Below, piece after piece: positions 27,116 through 36,223 of a stretch of DNA of 64,000 bases; within the stretch, counting starts at the first letter, position 1; each line of letters starts with the position of its first letter. Source of the DNA: CAZBSE01 sp964578625 (GTDB lineage Bacteria; Actinomycetota; Humimicrobiia; Humimicrobiales; Humimicrobiaceae); assembly GCA_964578625.1 (NCBI GenBank), contig CAZODQ010000001.1:62001-126000 (forward strand). The letters run 5' to 3'. A program made the translations under genes and the position numbers. The notes under the pieces are model-generated. The model made no database searches, was not told the DNA's origin, and was given only the letters and a program-made list of their open reading frames with translations.

Positions 27116-29317
27116 TTATTTTATAAAAATTATTTCTCCAATCCTTATACCAAGTACTCGTGTATCATTATTTACACCTAGCTTCTTAGGAACCCAGGAT
27201 CTGGAAGTGACTATTGTTAAAGTAAACCTATTGCCAGATTCATCACCCACTGATTTTGGGACTTCCAGTCTTAAATTATACCACGAATCATCTTCCAGCT
27301 TTATTTTATTAACGAGCATATTATCAATATAAAATTTTACAATATTTGGCTCACTGTTTTCAATTGGATAAGCATCCTGCAATGGTATTATAAATGCAGA
27401 TCCCTTTTTTTCTAAAACTTCACTAGCATCATCCGCAATCCACCTGAATTTTTTACCCTGTAAATTTTCAAAATCATAAAATCCATAATTATTACTCCAG
27501 TTATCTCTATCCTGCTTTTCTGTAATAGATAATTTGGTAGCCGAATTAAACAAAAAGCTGCATGTAAAAATTAATAATACTATTATCAGACTTATTTTTT
27601 GACCTAGATTAAAACTAATTTTGCTATTAATCACTAAAGGGACGTTCTTCACCTTTTTTAAGCCAAGTTCTAAGTTTTTTTCATAATTCACCTGTTTAAC
27701 TTTTATAAAAGTCAACATTAGGCCTATTATCAGCCAAAAAGTAAATTGAACTTCAGTAAAATTTGTATGTGGGCCAAAAAATTGTGCTAAAATCATGGAA
27801 AAAAAAGAAAGAAAGAATCCAACTAAAAGCCAATCATTTAAACTATTTAGCCTTTGCCTGTTTAAACTTTTTTGGTACTTAAAATAAAGTATATATTTTT
27901 TTATTATAAGATAGAAAATAAAAAGAATAATTATAAGACCAATAAAACCAAGCTCAGATAATACCTGCAAATAATAATCCCCTGCGTAATCTACTTGTGT
28001 AAAACCAGGTTCAAAATTCCAGAGATAGTCAGGCAATTCAATAACATAAGAACCTACTCCTACACCAGTAAATGGATAATCTTTAACCATTCTAATCGCC
28101 TGATTCCAGAAAATATATCGATAGTTTGAAACAGATTTTAAAGATTCAAGAAAACCAGCTGTTCTATTATAGCTTAATAATGTTTCCACTGTTTCAAGAG
28201 GTCTTTGAATCAAATCCATTTCTAAAACATTGGACTTAATCCTGTTTGTTGTGGCAAAGATTACTACATTTGCAATTATCAAGATTAATGAAATAACAAT
28301 TATAACAATTGATACAATTATTTTTTTCCTCTTTGGCATCTTTTTTATATATAAGATTAATCTTTTTATACCCAGTATAAAGAAAATGAAAATTGAAATA
28401 AAAATACATACTAATGCAGTACGCGAACCTGAAAATATTACCATTAAAATAAAAGGAACGAATATAAGAGAGGAAATTAACTTTAAATACCACTTTTTTA
28501 ATACAATAATTAGAACTACAAATATTGGAAAAATCAATATGCAGTAAGATCCGAGAGCATTTGGGTCAGTAAAAGTAGAGTTTAATCTGCCAGTCTCAAC
28601 CCAATATCCGATATTCCCAATGTAAGGATCTTCCAAATATTGATATAGAGCAAAAATTGATGTCAGAAAGGTGGAAAAAATTAAAACAGTAATAGCAGTT
28701 AAAACTTCTTTTACTTCATCTAATACATTAAAAATTGTAAAAAATAAAGCAAAGCCAATAAAATAATTAAAGAAGAAACTTAAAGTCCAGAGTATTGCAT
28801 TATTTGAGCTAAATCCGTTTATATTAACTTTTAAATTATGATAATTGTTTGTTATAAAAGGGAAAAAATTTGAATATCTGAAAATCGTTATTGCTGTAGA
28901 TAGTGAAAGGAGAATGATGAAAACTAGGAAAATCTTTGAAATCTCACTTTCAAAAGGCTTTAAGGGGCCTAAGAACTCCAGTCTACTTTTAAAATCATTA
29001 TGAAATAGATTTAAAAGAAATCCCATAAAAAAAGCAAAGAAAAAAAATAATAAAATTGGAACAGAATTTATCTTTAAAATTGAAGTTAATGAGTTGAATA
29101 ATGGTATTAAAAAAATAAATAAATATAGCCCAATCTTAGCTCTAAAAGTTGTCAATAAAAAAATTAATAAAACTAAAATATTTACAAAAAATAAAAAAAA
29201 CAAACTATCATATCTTGCTAAACTTTGATATAAAAAGAACATCGAATAAAAAATAAGAAATACTACAACATTCCTAAAAAATAAAATTTTATTTACCGCC
29301 AAAGGTTTAAAATTCAT
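27116..29317 (-). CDS. O-antigen polymerase/ligase-like membrane protein (Wzy_C superfamily)
   Basis: A 733-residue polytopic protein with roughly twelve hydrophobic helices. A large loop follows SGSRTALVCIFISIFIFF and contains FTGVGVGSYVIELPDY, the GxGxG-like stretch of the Wzy/WaaL family. After the last paired helices there is an unusual C-terminal part: a further helix (about 565-585) and an extracytoplasmic tail of about 140 residues with beta-type segments (SRSWVPKKLGV) that I do not recognise. It could polymerise repeats or ligate chains to an anchor; with an ABC exporter nearby, ligase or a second polymer pathway are both possible. No in-frame disruption. Confidence 0.85.
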   Translation of the reverse strand: MNFKPLAVNKILFFRNVVVFLIFYSMFFLYQSLARYDSLFFLFFVNILVLLIFLLTTFRAKIGLYLFIFLIPLFNSLTSILKINSVPILLFFFFAFFMGFLLNLFHNDFKSRLEFLGPLKPFESEISKIFLVFIILLSLSTAITIFRYSNFFPFITNNYHNLKVNINGFSSNNAILWTLSFFFNYFIGFALFFTIFNVLDEVKEVLTAITVLIFSTFLTSIFALYQYLEDPYIGNIGYWVETGRLNSTFTDPNALGSYCILIFPIFVVLIIVLKKWYLKLISSLIFVPFILMVIFSGSRTALVCIFISIFIFFILGIKRLILYIKKMPKRKKIIVSIVIIVISLILIIANVVIFATTNRIKSNVLEMDLIQRPLETVETLLSYNRTAGFLESLKSVSNYRYIFWNQAIRMVKDYPFTGVGVGSYVIELPDYLWNFEPGFTQVDYAGDYYLQVLSELGFIGLIIILFIFYLIIKKYILYFKYQKSLNRQRLNSLNDWLLVGFFLSFFSMILAQFFGPHTNFTEVQFTFWLIIGLMLTFIKVKQVNYEKNLELGLKKVKNVPLVINSKISFNLGQKISLIIVLLIFTCSFLFNSATKLSITEKQDRDNWSNNYGFYDFENLQGKKFRWIADDASEVLEKKGSAFIIPLQDAYPIENSEPNIVKFYIDNMLVNKIKLEDDSWYNLRLEVPKSVGDESGNRFTLTIVTSRSWVPKKLGVNNDTRVLGIRIGEIIFIK

Positions 29318-29407
29318 GATATATAACTTTAGCTTAATTTATTAAAAGAATATACTATTTATTCTGTTTAATCACCATTTTAAAATAAAGGAAGTAATTG
29401 GAGAATT

Positions 29408-30676
29408 TTAACTTTTATTCTTTATAATTTTTTTATAAAAACTTTCCACTTCTTCTATATAACTCAGACTTTTAGTTAAATAATCTTCATAGCTTTTCCT
29501 TGCATTTATTCCTAACTTTTTTGACAAAGTAGAATCATCTATAAACTTCCATAAAGCTTTAACTAATGAATTTTTATCTCCAGATTTAAAATATAAACCA
29601 TTTACACCATCCACTACAAACTCTGTGATTCCACCCTGGTCAGGTACGACAGCCGGCAAATAATATCCCGCAGCTTCCTTAACTATAATTCCAGAGGTTT
29701 CCATAACTTTTGAAGGTAAAATAATCGCTTTCGCTTGGGCCATTAAATTATAAATTTTTTCTTCTTCCAGCCAACCAAGAACTTCCAATTTTCCCTTACC
29801 AACTTTCTCTGCATAATCATTACACAGTCCATACATTTCACCACTACCAACGACAATTAACTTCACATCCAGGCTTTTTGCTGCTTCGAGAAGTAAATCT
29901 ATACCTTTCTCAGCTGATAATCTACCAATATATAAAAAAGTAGCTTTAGAATTTTTTAAATCTTTAATTTCAGAAGAAACTCTGGCAATATTATTAGTAT
30001 CAATAATATTCACAGGATTATCAATCACCCTGACTTCTTTACAGGCTGGAAAATAATTCTTAAAAATGTTATTAACAAAATTACTAACTGCTATATACCC
30101 ATTTATTTTATTATTTATTTTAAGAATATCCTTTGTATAATGAAATCTAAAATATCTCCATAACTTTTCTAGATAACTTCTTTTATCGCAATTGGTAAAT
30201 AAACACTTTATAGACTTACCTTTCTTGTATAGATAGCAAGGCTTTCCTGTCCTGAAATTATACAGCCCCATATTCGGGCATAAAAGTCCAAAATCATGTA
30301 ATGTATATACAGATGGAATTCCATATGAATTAACAACACTAATCAGTACCCATGTAAGGGCCTTTGAAACTCCATGAAAGTGAGCAATATCAGGCTGCCA
30401 CTCTGATAAAAGCATTTTTAATCTTTTCACGGCTGAAAAATTATGAACACCTGAAATTATAGAACTTAACTTATTTGAACTGTTTATTAAGTCTTTCTGA
30501 CCTAAACAAATGGTCTCCTTAATAGAAGATTTTGATAATTGTTTACTTATTGGACCTACTGCAGAAAAAAATATAACCTCATTACCTTTTTCAGCAAACT
30601 TCTTAGCACTTTCTATAGCGATTTTTCCCGCCCCACCTTCAATATAAGCATAATCATTAAAAACCAAAATTTTCAA
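29408..30676 (-). CDS. Glycosyltransferase family 4
   Basis: A GT-B enzyme of about 422 residues. The acceptor half has YAYIEGGAGKIAIESAKKF, AHFHGVSKALTW and YTLHDFGLLCPNMGLYN with nearby cysteines (KPCYLYKKGKSIKCLFTNC), a cysteine-rich loop seen in a known GT4 subgroup. The donor half has FLYIGRLSAEKGIDLLL and METSGIIVKEAAGYYLPAV. I favour the TTG at 30676, which has AGGTG six bases upstream; the GTG at 30685 gives three more residues. It is separated by 90 bases from the polymerase-like gene. Confidence 0.9.
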   Translation of the reverse strand: MKILVFNDYAYIEGGAGKIAIESAKKFAEKGNEVIFFSAVGPISKQLSKSSIKETICLGQKDLINSSNKLSSIISGVHNFSAVKRLKMLLSEWQPDIAHFHGVSKALTWVLISVVNSYGIPSVYTLHDFGLLCPNMGLYNFRTGKPCYLYKKGKSIKCLFTNCDKRSYLEKLWRYFRFHYTKDILKINNKINGYIAVSNFVNNIFKNYFPACKEVRVIDNPVNIIDTNNIARVSSEIKDLKNSKATFLYIGRLSAEKGIDLLLEAAKSLDVKLIVVGSGEMYGLCNDYAEKVGKGKLEVLGWLEEEKIYNLMAQAKAIILPSKVMETSGIIVKEAAGYYLPAVVPDQGGITEFVVDGVNGLYFKSGDKNSLVKALWKFIDDSTLSKKLGINARKSYEDYLTKSLSYIEEVESFYKKIIKNKS

Positions 30677-30774
30677 AAGATTCACCTACAGTTAAAATAG
30701 AAAACTTACTCAATAATCAATTAAATTTTTAGTAATGATAACACAAAAATTGAATAAATATTAATAAGAATAAC

Positions 30775-31926
30775 TTAAGAATAAAGTAGCAGTTCTATTT
30801 TTTTGAATCTTTCTTGCCAGGAATTCTTTTTTGCAAAATTTAAATATTTGCTTCTATCTTTATCTTTCAAAGCTAAATTCAATTTATCGATAAAATCATC
30901 AGGATTTTCTGCAAGATAGGCAGGACTCCTCAACCTTTCCAATTCTTCCCACTTTGTTGAAACTACCGGTAAACCACAGGCCATATATTCATATAGTTTT
31001 ATTGGATTTATTGATTTAACAACAGGATGTTTTGTATCAAAAATTATAATCCCAATATCAGAATTATAAATATATGAAGGTATTGAAACATAATTTTTTT
31101 TACCTAATAAATAGATATTTGAAATATTCCTAAGCTTTAAAACATTAATCTTAGGATTACCAATAATTACAAAGGATATATCTTTACATCTGTTTGCTAC
31201 TTCCATCAAATAATCGACGCCAAACCATTCGTCAATCGCACCTACATATATAGCAATCGGCCTTTGTATTTTCTTAAAATCTTCGGGCATATTCTTGTTT
31301 AAATTATTAAAATGATTCAAATCTACCCCATTTGGAACATAAACCATTTTATTTTCATAGCCTTTCAGATAATTCTCCAAAGTTTGAGCGGTATAAACTA
31401 TCGTATCAACTTCATCCATGAGCTTACTCTCCAGTTTCTGTATATTCCCGGTTATCTTTCTAAAAGCGCTAATAATATCAGAAACCCTAAAAATAGACTT
31501 TCTGTACTTGATTTCCTTAATCCAGAAATACTGTATTACTGAGTCAAACCATAAAAGATCGATATCTTCAAATCCTAAATATCTTGTATAATTTAAAACA
31601 TTGGGAATTGTTAATTTATTCCAGTTATTAACAATAAAATTAACTCTAAAAATAGGCTTTTCATTCGGAGTGATCAACGCCATTGGAACATATATATTTA
31701 TTTTTTCATTATCACTTCTTATTCGTCCTTTATAAATTTCATACCTATCATGAATCTGAATTTTGTTTCTTGCCATAAAATGAAAAGGTGATATAGGATC
31801 TGAAACAAAGAATACTCCCCAACCATTTTTTGCAAAAATTCGTGCGTAATGATGACTGCCTACCTGGTAAGGTGAAGTCCAGTAATTTGATGTTGCCATT
31901 AATATTTTCTTCGTCCTATTTCTCAT
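30775..31926 (-). CDS. Glycosyltransferase family 4 (divergent)
   Basis: A 383-residue GT-B protein, starting with KILMATSNYWTSPYQVGSHHYA. Midway it has MVYVPNGVDLNHF and IAIYVGAIDEWFGVDYL, and the donor site reads NPIKLYEYMACGLPVVST, in which the first Glu of the EX7E motif is replaced but the second is kept. This variant is known among GT4-like proteins of exopolysaccharide loci. The gene begins 12 bases after the heparinase-like gene. Activity is probable, donor unknown. Confidence 0.87.
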   Translation of the reverse strand: MRNRTKKILMATSNYWTSPYQVGSHHYARIFAKNGWGVFFVSDPISPFHFMARNKIQIHDRYEIYKGRIRSDNEKINIYVPMALITPNEKPIFRVNFIVNNWNKLTIPNVLNYTRYLGFEDIDLLWFDSVIQYFWIKEIKYRKSIFRVSDIISAFRKITGNIQKLESKLMDEVDTIVYTAQTLENYLKGYENKMVYVPNGVDLNHFNNLNKNMPEDFKKIQRPIAIYVGAIDEWFGVDYLMEVANRCKDISFVIIGNPKINVLKLRNISNIYLLGKKNYVSIPSYIYNSDIGIIIFDTKHPVVKSINPIKLYEYMACGLPVVSTKWEELERLRSPAYLAENPDDFIDKLNLALKDKDRSKYLNFAKKNSWQERFKKIELLLYS

Positions 31927-31938
31927 AATTACAGATGT

Positions 31939-34269
31939 TTAATCACTATCAAGAATTTCTTTCAACTTTTTGTTTATATATTCTTCAGAATAATCCATTT
32001 CATAAGGAGACAAAGCAAATAAAAATTCACACGGGGCATCTGATTCAATAAAATATATTAACATGTTTGTTTTTTTTATCTCACCATAAGCAGGTGATAC
32101 AAAACCATTTTCAATTTTCACACCCAAATCAACGGGCTTTAATGAATGAATATTCAAATATTTTCCTTTTCTATATTCCAATTGCGCATTCAAAGTATTA
32201 CTTCTTAAATACAAAGAAACTTCATTATTTAAAGTAAAATTTATATTAAAAGAATGCCTGCCTTCTCCCTTTATAATGTCTTTTATAAAAAAACTTAAAC
32301 TCTCTTTATCAAAAAATATTTGCCTCCTGTGCAATATTCCATTTTCCAAACGCTGATAACCATAATGTTCTGCATCCAAAAAATCATATTTTTCAGTACT
32401 TACCCATGAATTTAACTTTACCCTGGCATCGTTTCTCAGTAAGAATAAACTTTTATGCACAAATCTATTTTGTTCCTTATTATCGACTGTGATTGTATTA
32501 TGATAATATGTTGACCTGAATTTATTTCTAAGTTCCTGCAGCGGCGTATATAAATATGTGCCAGGATCTATTAATATACTTCTTCCATCTAAAAATAATT
32601 CAAAGCTTAATTTATCATTATGAGCGTGCCCCCCATAGTTATTCCGCCTGTTAGAGCCACATGAAATAACCATATAGCTTTCATCACTGCGCATCACATA
32701 CCAGCCTGAATCTGAAAATGCCCGGCTACTTATCTCCTGTAAGTTACTTCCTCCACAATCGTATCTGTAATTTAAATTGTACTTACCAAATATCCATAAA
32801 GAATCCTGGGAAAACTTAAATTCTTTCACTTTAAATTTTGATTCATTAAAAAAAATTGCCGCCAATGTTAAAAGATATTTCATATCCGATGTTTCTTCAG
32901 TACAATATATATGAAGTCTGCCATTATCATTATCACCTAACTGGGGCATAATACCCAAGGGATTCAATAAATATAGAATTGCTTCAAACATTTTATGAAG
33001 TTTCTCAATGAATTCCAGGCCAAATATTTTCTCCCCCAATTCTGAGAAATTATCCAAATTACCACCAGGGAACTCATCAGAAAATGCTTTTATGGAGGTA
33101 ACTGTAGGATAAAAAAATAACTCCAGAACTAATCTGTGATAGTATGTAGATGCTTCAAAATCGCAGCCATCATTGTAGATTTGCCTACGCATTTGGTTCC
33201 TCAATTCTTTCAAAGCAAAATCAAACCAAGCCTTACCCAGGTTACTTTCATAAAAAAATAATCCCAAATACAGCAATCCTGCAATATCTGAAAGATAGTG
33301 ATTTGTCTGGGATTCAAAAAAAGCTTTCTCTAAATTATTTCTTATATTAGTACCATGACTAAAAATATTTTTACAAATTTCAAAATAAAATTTCTCATTC
33401 AATAATTTTGAATGTTTAAAATAAAATAAACTTACAATCCAGTTGCAGACCCTTATGGCTGTATCCATTGTGCATGACCAATTTACACCAAATTCAGTAG
33501 GGTTATTTTCAATCCAATCAATTGTCTGATAAATATATTCACATGTGTATTTTTCATCTCCAGTCAACCAATAAGCTTGCCCTAAGGTTAGAAAATGATA
33601 ACACCTTGAGAGTTCCCATGGCACTTTTATATCAACTCCTGGTAAATGTCCATGCCTGATTAATTTATACCAGGTTTTATTATCCCATCTATAACCTGAT
33701 TTAAAATCGACATGCCAGTCAATTGGTTCATAAACATAATCTGCCAGGCAATTAGCTGAATCTAAATTATTTGTATTTTCCAAATTCTCAGAATTACCAA
33801 ATAAAAGTGAAATCTTTCTTTGTATTTTTTCTTTTATCTCATTTAATTCAATATCACTTGAGTTCATCTTATAAACATTATTTTCTAGACCTCTTGACTC
33901 CAAATTATAGGAGATATGCACTTTACCTGATCCCAAAAGGTCAAAGTTATGATTGCAAATTTCATTAGCATAATCTATTAACTTACTCTTTTCAGAAAAA
34001 TGGTTCCTGATAAACTCCAGGTTCTCAACGTTAACCACCTTATTAAATTTATTTTTATTGATAACCTGTTTAATAAATTCGCTCTTATAATTATGAATAT
34101 CCTTTAAATTCAGATCTCTTATACCTTTTAATTTAAGAGTAGCTAAAAAACTTTCATCAGATATAGAAGTTCCCATTCTTATAGCTTTTTTATAGTGATA
34201 ATGATCTTTAATTTTATTGGTAATTCTTCTTAAAACTTTATATATGGTTCTATGTAATCTTAAACTCAT
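31939..34269 (-). CDS. Heparinase II/III family protein (polysaccharide lyase-like)
   Basis: A 776-residue protein. An alpha-helical toroid (about 190-490) contains the NHYLSD motif near 323 and is followed by a beta-sandwich heparinase II/III domain with GGHAHND at 546-552 (the conserved His region), LFLDGRSILIDPGTY, YYHNTITVD and a C-terminal HSFNINFTL segment. Members eliminate uronic-acid linkages or are accessory proteins in polymer loci. No signal peptide is seen, so it may act in the cytoplasm, which is unusual for a lyase. The ATG at 34269 is preceded by GGATCGAA and overlaps the AsnB stop; 34287 is an upstream alternative. Confidence 0.87.
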   Translation of the reverse strand: MSLRLHRTIYKVLRRITNKIKDHYHYKKAIRMGTSISDESFLATLKLKGIRDLNLKDIHNYKSEFIKQVINKNKFNKVVNVENLEFIRNHFSEKSKLIDYANEICNHNFDLLGSGKVHISYNLESRGLENNVYKMNSSDIELNEIKEKIQRKISLLFGNSENLENTNNLDSANCLADYVYEPIDWHVDFKSGYRWDNKTWYKLIRHGHLPGVDIKVPWELSRCYHFLTLGQAYWLTGDEKYTCEYIYQTIDWIENNPTEFGVNWSCTMDTAIRVCNWIVSLFYFKHSKLLNEKFYFEICKNIFSHGTNIRNNLEKAFFESQTNHYLSDIAGLLYLGLFFYESNLGKAWFDFALKELRNQMRRQIYNDGCDFEASTYYHRLVLELFFYPTVTSIKAFSDEFPGGNLDNFSELGEKIFGLEFIEKLHKMFEAILYLLNPLGIMPQLGDNDNGRLHIYCTEETSDMKYLLTLAAIFFNESKFKVKEFKFSQDSLWIFGKYNLNYRYDCGGSNLQEISSRAFSDSGWYVMRSDESYMVISCGSNRRNNYGGHAHNDKLSFELFLDGRSILIDPGTYLYTPLQELRNKFRSTYYHNTITVDNKEQNRFVHKSLFLLRNDARVKLNSWVSTEKYDFLDAEHYGYQRLENGILHRRQIFFDKESLSFFIKDIIKGEGRHSFNINFTLNNEVSLYLRSNTLNAQLEYRKGKYLNIHSLKPVDLGVKIENGFVSPAYGEIKKTNMLIYFIESDAPCEFLFALSPYEMDYSEEYINKKLKEILDSD

Positions 34270-36175
34270 TTTCGATCCATTCTTCATGCCACAATACGAA
34301 ATTTAATAAAAACCATAAGTTGTCTGCGTTACTCTTTTTCAATCTGTATTTTTTTATTATTTCCTCCAGGTACCCGGGATTAAAATAATTTGTTCTCTTT
34401 GAAAACCCTCTTAATTTTTTCTCAGCAAAAGTTCCAAGTTTTTGGAAAAACCATTCATATATAGGAACACCAAATCCCTGTTTTTTTCTATAAATTATCT
34501 CCTTCGGGATAATGTCCTTTACTGCTTTCTTAAGTATATATTTTAAATCACCATTTCTAGCCTTTATTTCCTGTGGTATAGACATTACAAGTTCGACAAA
34601 CTTGTGATCAAGAAAAGGCACCCTGGCTTCAAGTGAGACAGCCATACTCATTTTATCGACTCTCATCAAAAGTAATTCCGGAAGCCTTAAATTCAAATCC
34701 AGGTAGCTCATCCAGGATAGAGGAGTATTTTCCCATGACTTTTCTAAAAATTTTTGATAAATCGGTTCAATAACTTCAAAGGAACTGTAATTTTTAAAAT
34801 CATTGTTTAATTCCTCAGATATTAATTTCTTTTTACTTCTATCAAAAAATGCTTCTATCCCACCCCAAAATATTGGCTGATCTTTAATTGCCCTATCCAA
34901 CCATTCATAATATGATTTTTCAGTCTTATTTAATAATTTTAACGAATATAGACCGAATTTCTTAAGGAATTTTAAATTTATTTTAGAGTTCAATCTATAC
35001 AAATCCAACATTGTCTTCCAGGATGGGTAACCCATGAAAAGCTCATCACTTCCCTCGCCAACCTGGCATACGATTACATCGTTTTCCCTAGCAAATCTAG
35101 AAACTGCGTATACAGGGAAACATACAGGATCCGCTATGGGTTCATCCTGATGGAAGACTAAAGTTTTTAAAAAATTCATAAAGTCATCTATGTTTAAAAT
35201 TTTTTCATTGTATTCGGCATTAATAACGGAAGCCATCATTTTTGCATATTTAAATTCATTTTCATAAGTCCTGTTATCACCTCTATAGCCTATAGTAAAT
35301 GCTCTAACTTTTTCTAGGCTATCTTCAGAAAAAAGTGCAAGATTTGTACTTGAGTCAATTCCACCCGATAAGAATACCCCAATAGGAACATCGCTTATTT
35401 TTCTATATTTAACTGATTTTCTTAATTCATCTATTATTTTTTCAGAAATCTCATCTTCCGAAACTCCGATCAGGGGTTCGGTATAATCAAAAACATCCCA
35501 ATATTTACAAATATTAACTCCCCCATTTTTTGACAATTTTAAAAAACAGCCAGCAGGAAGTTTAAAAATATCTTTAAACATAGTCTTTGGGGCAGGTACA
35601 GTTAAAAATGATAAAAAATGATAAAATCCTTCAAGGTTAAATTCTCTCTTTATACAAGGGTCGACAAGTATACTCTTTATTTCAGAAGCAAAAATAAACC
35701 TGCCTGAACTCTTTGTATAATAAACAGGTTTTATACCTATTCTATCTCTTGCAATAAAAAGCTCCTTCTTATTATCATCCCAGATTGCAAATGCAAACAT
35801 CCCCCTGAATTTATGCAGGCATCCCTCACCCCATTCTTCATATGAATGTATAATCACTTCCGTATCACTGTGATCAGTTTTAAATTTATGTCCCTCAGTT
35901 TCTAATTCTTTCCTTATCTCAGGATAGTTATAAATTTCACCATTAAATATTATTAAAATTGAATTATCTTCATTTGACATGGGCTGCGAAGCAGATTTAG
36001 ACATATCAATAATTGAAAGCCTTCTATGAGCAAGACCTGTTTTGCCATCATTAGAAATCCAGAGACCAAAATCATCAGGACCTCTATGAACCATTATATC
36101 CCTCATCTTGACAAGGAGGTTTTTATTAACTATATCTTTGTTTTCGTAATTAATTATGCCAACAATTCCACACAT
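34250..36175 (-). CDS. asnB: AsnB-type glutamine-dependent amidotransferase
   Basis: A 641-residue protein with Cys2 glutaminase nucleophile (MCGIVGI), HRGPDD, FNGEIYNY and the ATP-pyrophosphatase loop SGGIDS at 270-275, then VGEGSDELFMGYPSW. It differs clearly from the 7088 AsnB. Its end overlaps the heparinase-like start, and upstream lies the bi-domain oxidoreductase. This AsnB + heparinase + bi-domain oxidoreductase neighbourhood recurs in bacterial exopolysaccharide loci. The UDP-ManNAcA genes lie immediately upstream, so amidation of a uronic acid in the polymer is a reasonable inference; plain asparagine synthesis is less likely. Confidence 0.88.
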   Translation of the reverse strand: MCGIVGIINYENKDIVNKNLLVKMRDIMVHRGPDDFGLWISNDGKTGLAHRRLSIIDMSKSASQPMSNEDNSILIIFNGEIYNYPEIRKELETEGHKFKTDHSDTEVIIHSYEEWGEGCLHKFRGMFAFAIWDDNKKELFIARDRIGIKPVYYTKSSGRFIFASEIKSILVDPCIKREFNLEGFYHFLSFLTVPAPKTMFKDIFKLPAGCFLKLSKNGGVNICKYWDVFDYTEPLIGVSEDEISEKIIDELRKSVKYRKISDVPIGVFLSGGIDSSTNLALFSEDSLEKVRAFTIGYRGDNRTYENEFKYAKMMASVINAEYNEKILNIDDFMNFLKTLVFHQDEPIADPVCFPVYAVSRFARENDVIVCQVGEGSDELFMGYPSWKTMLDLYRLNSKINLKFLKKFGLYSLKLLNKTEKSYYEWLDRAIKDQPIFWGGIEAFFDRSKKKLISEELNNDFKNYSSFEVIEPIYQKFLEKSWENTPLSWMSYLDLNLRLPELLLMRVDKMSMAVSLEARVPFLDHKFVELVMSIPQEIKARNGDLKYILKKAVKDIIPKEIIYRKKQGFGVPIYEWFFQKLGTFAEKKLRGFSKRTNYFNPGYLEEIIKKYRLKKSNADNLWFLLNFVLWHEEWIENEFKIT

Positions 36176-36223
36176 ATCAAATAAATTAAAAAAGCAGCTA
36201 ATGATAAAATTATAATAAAGACT

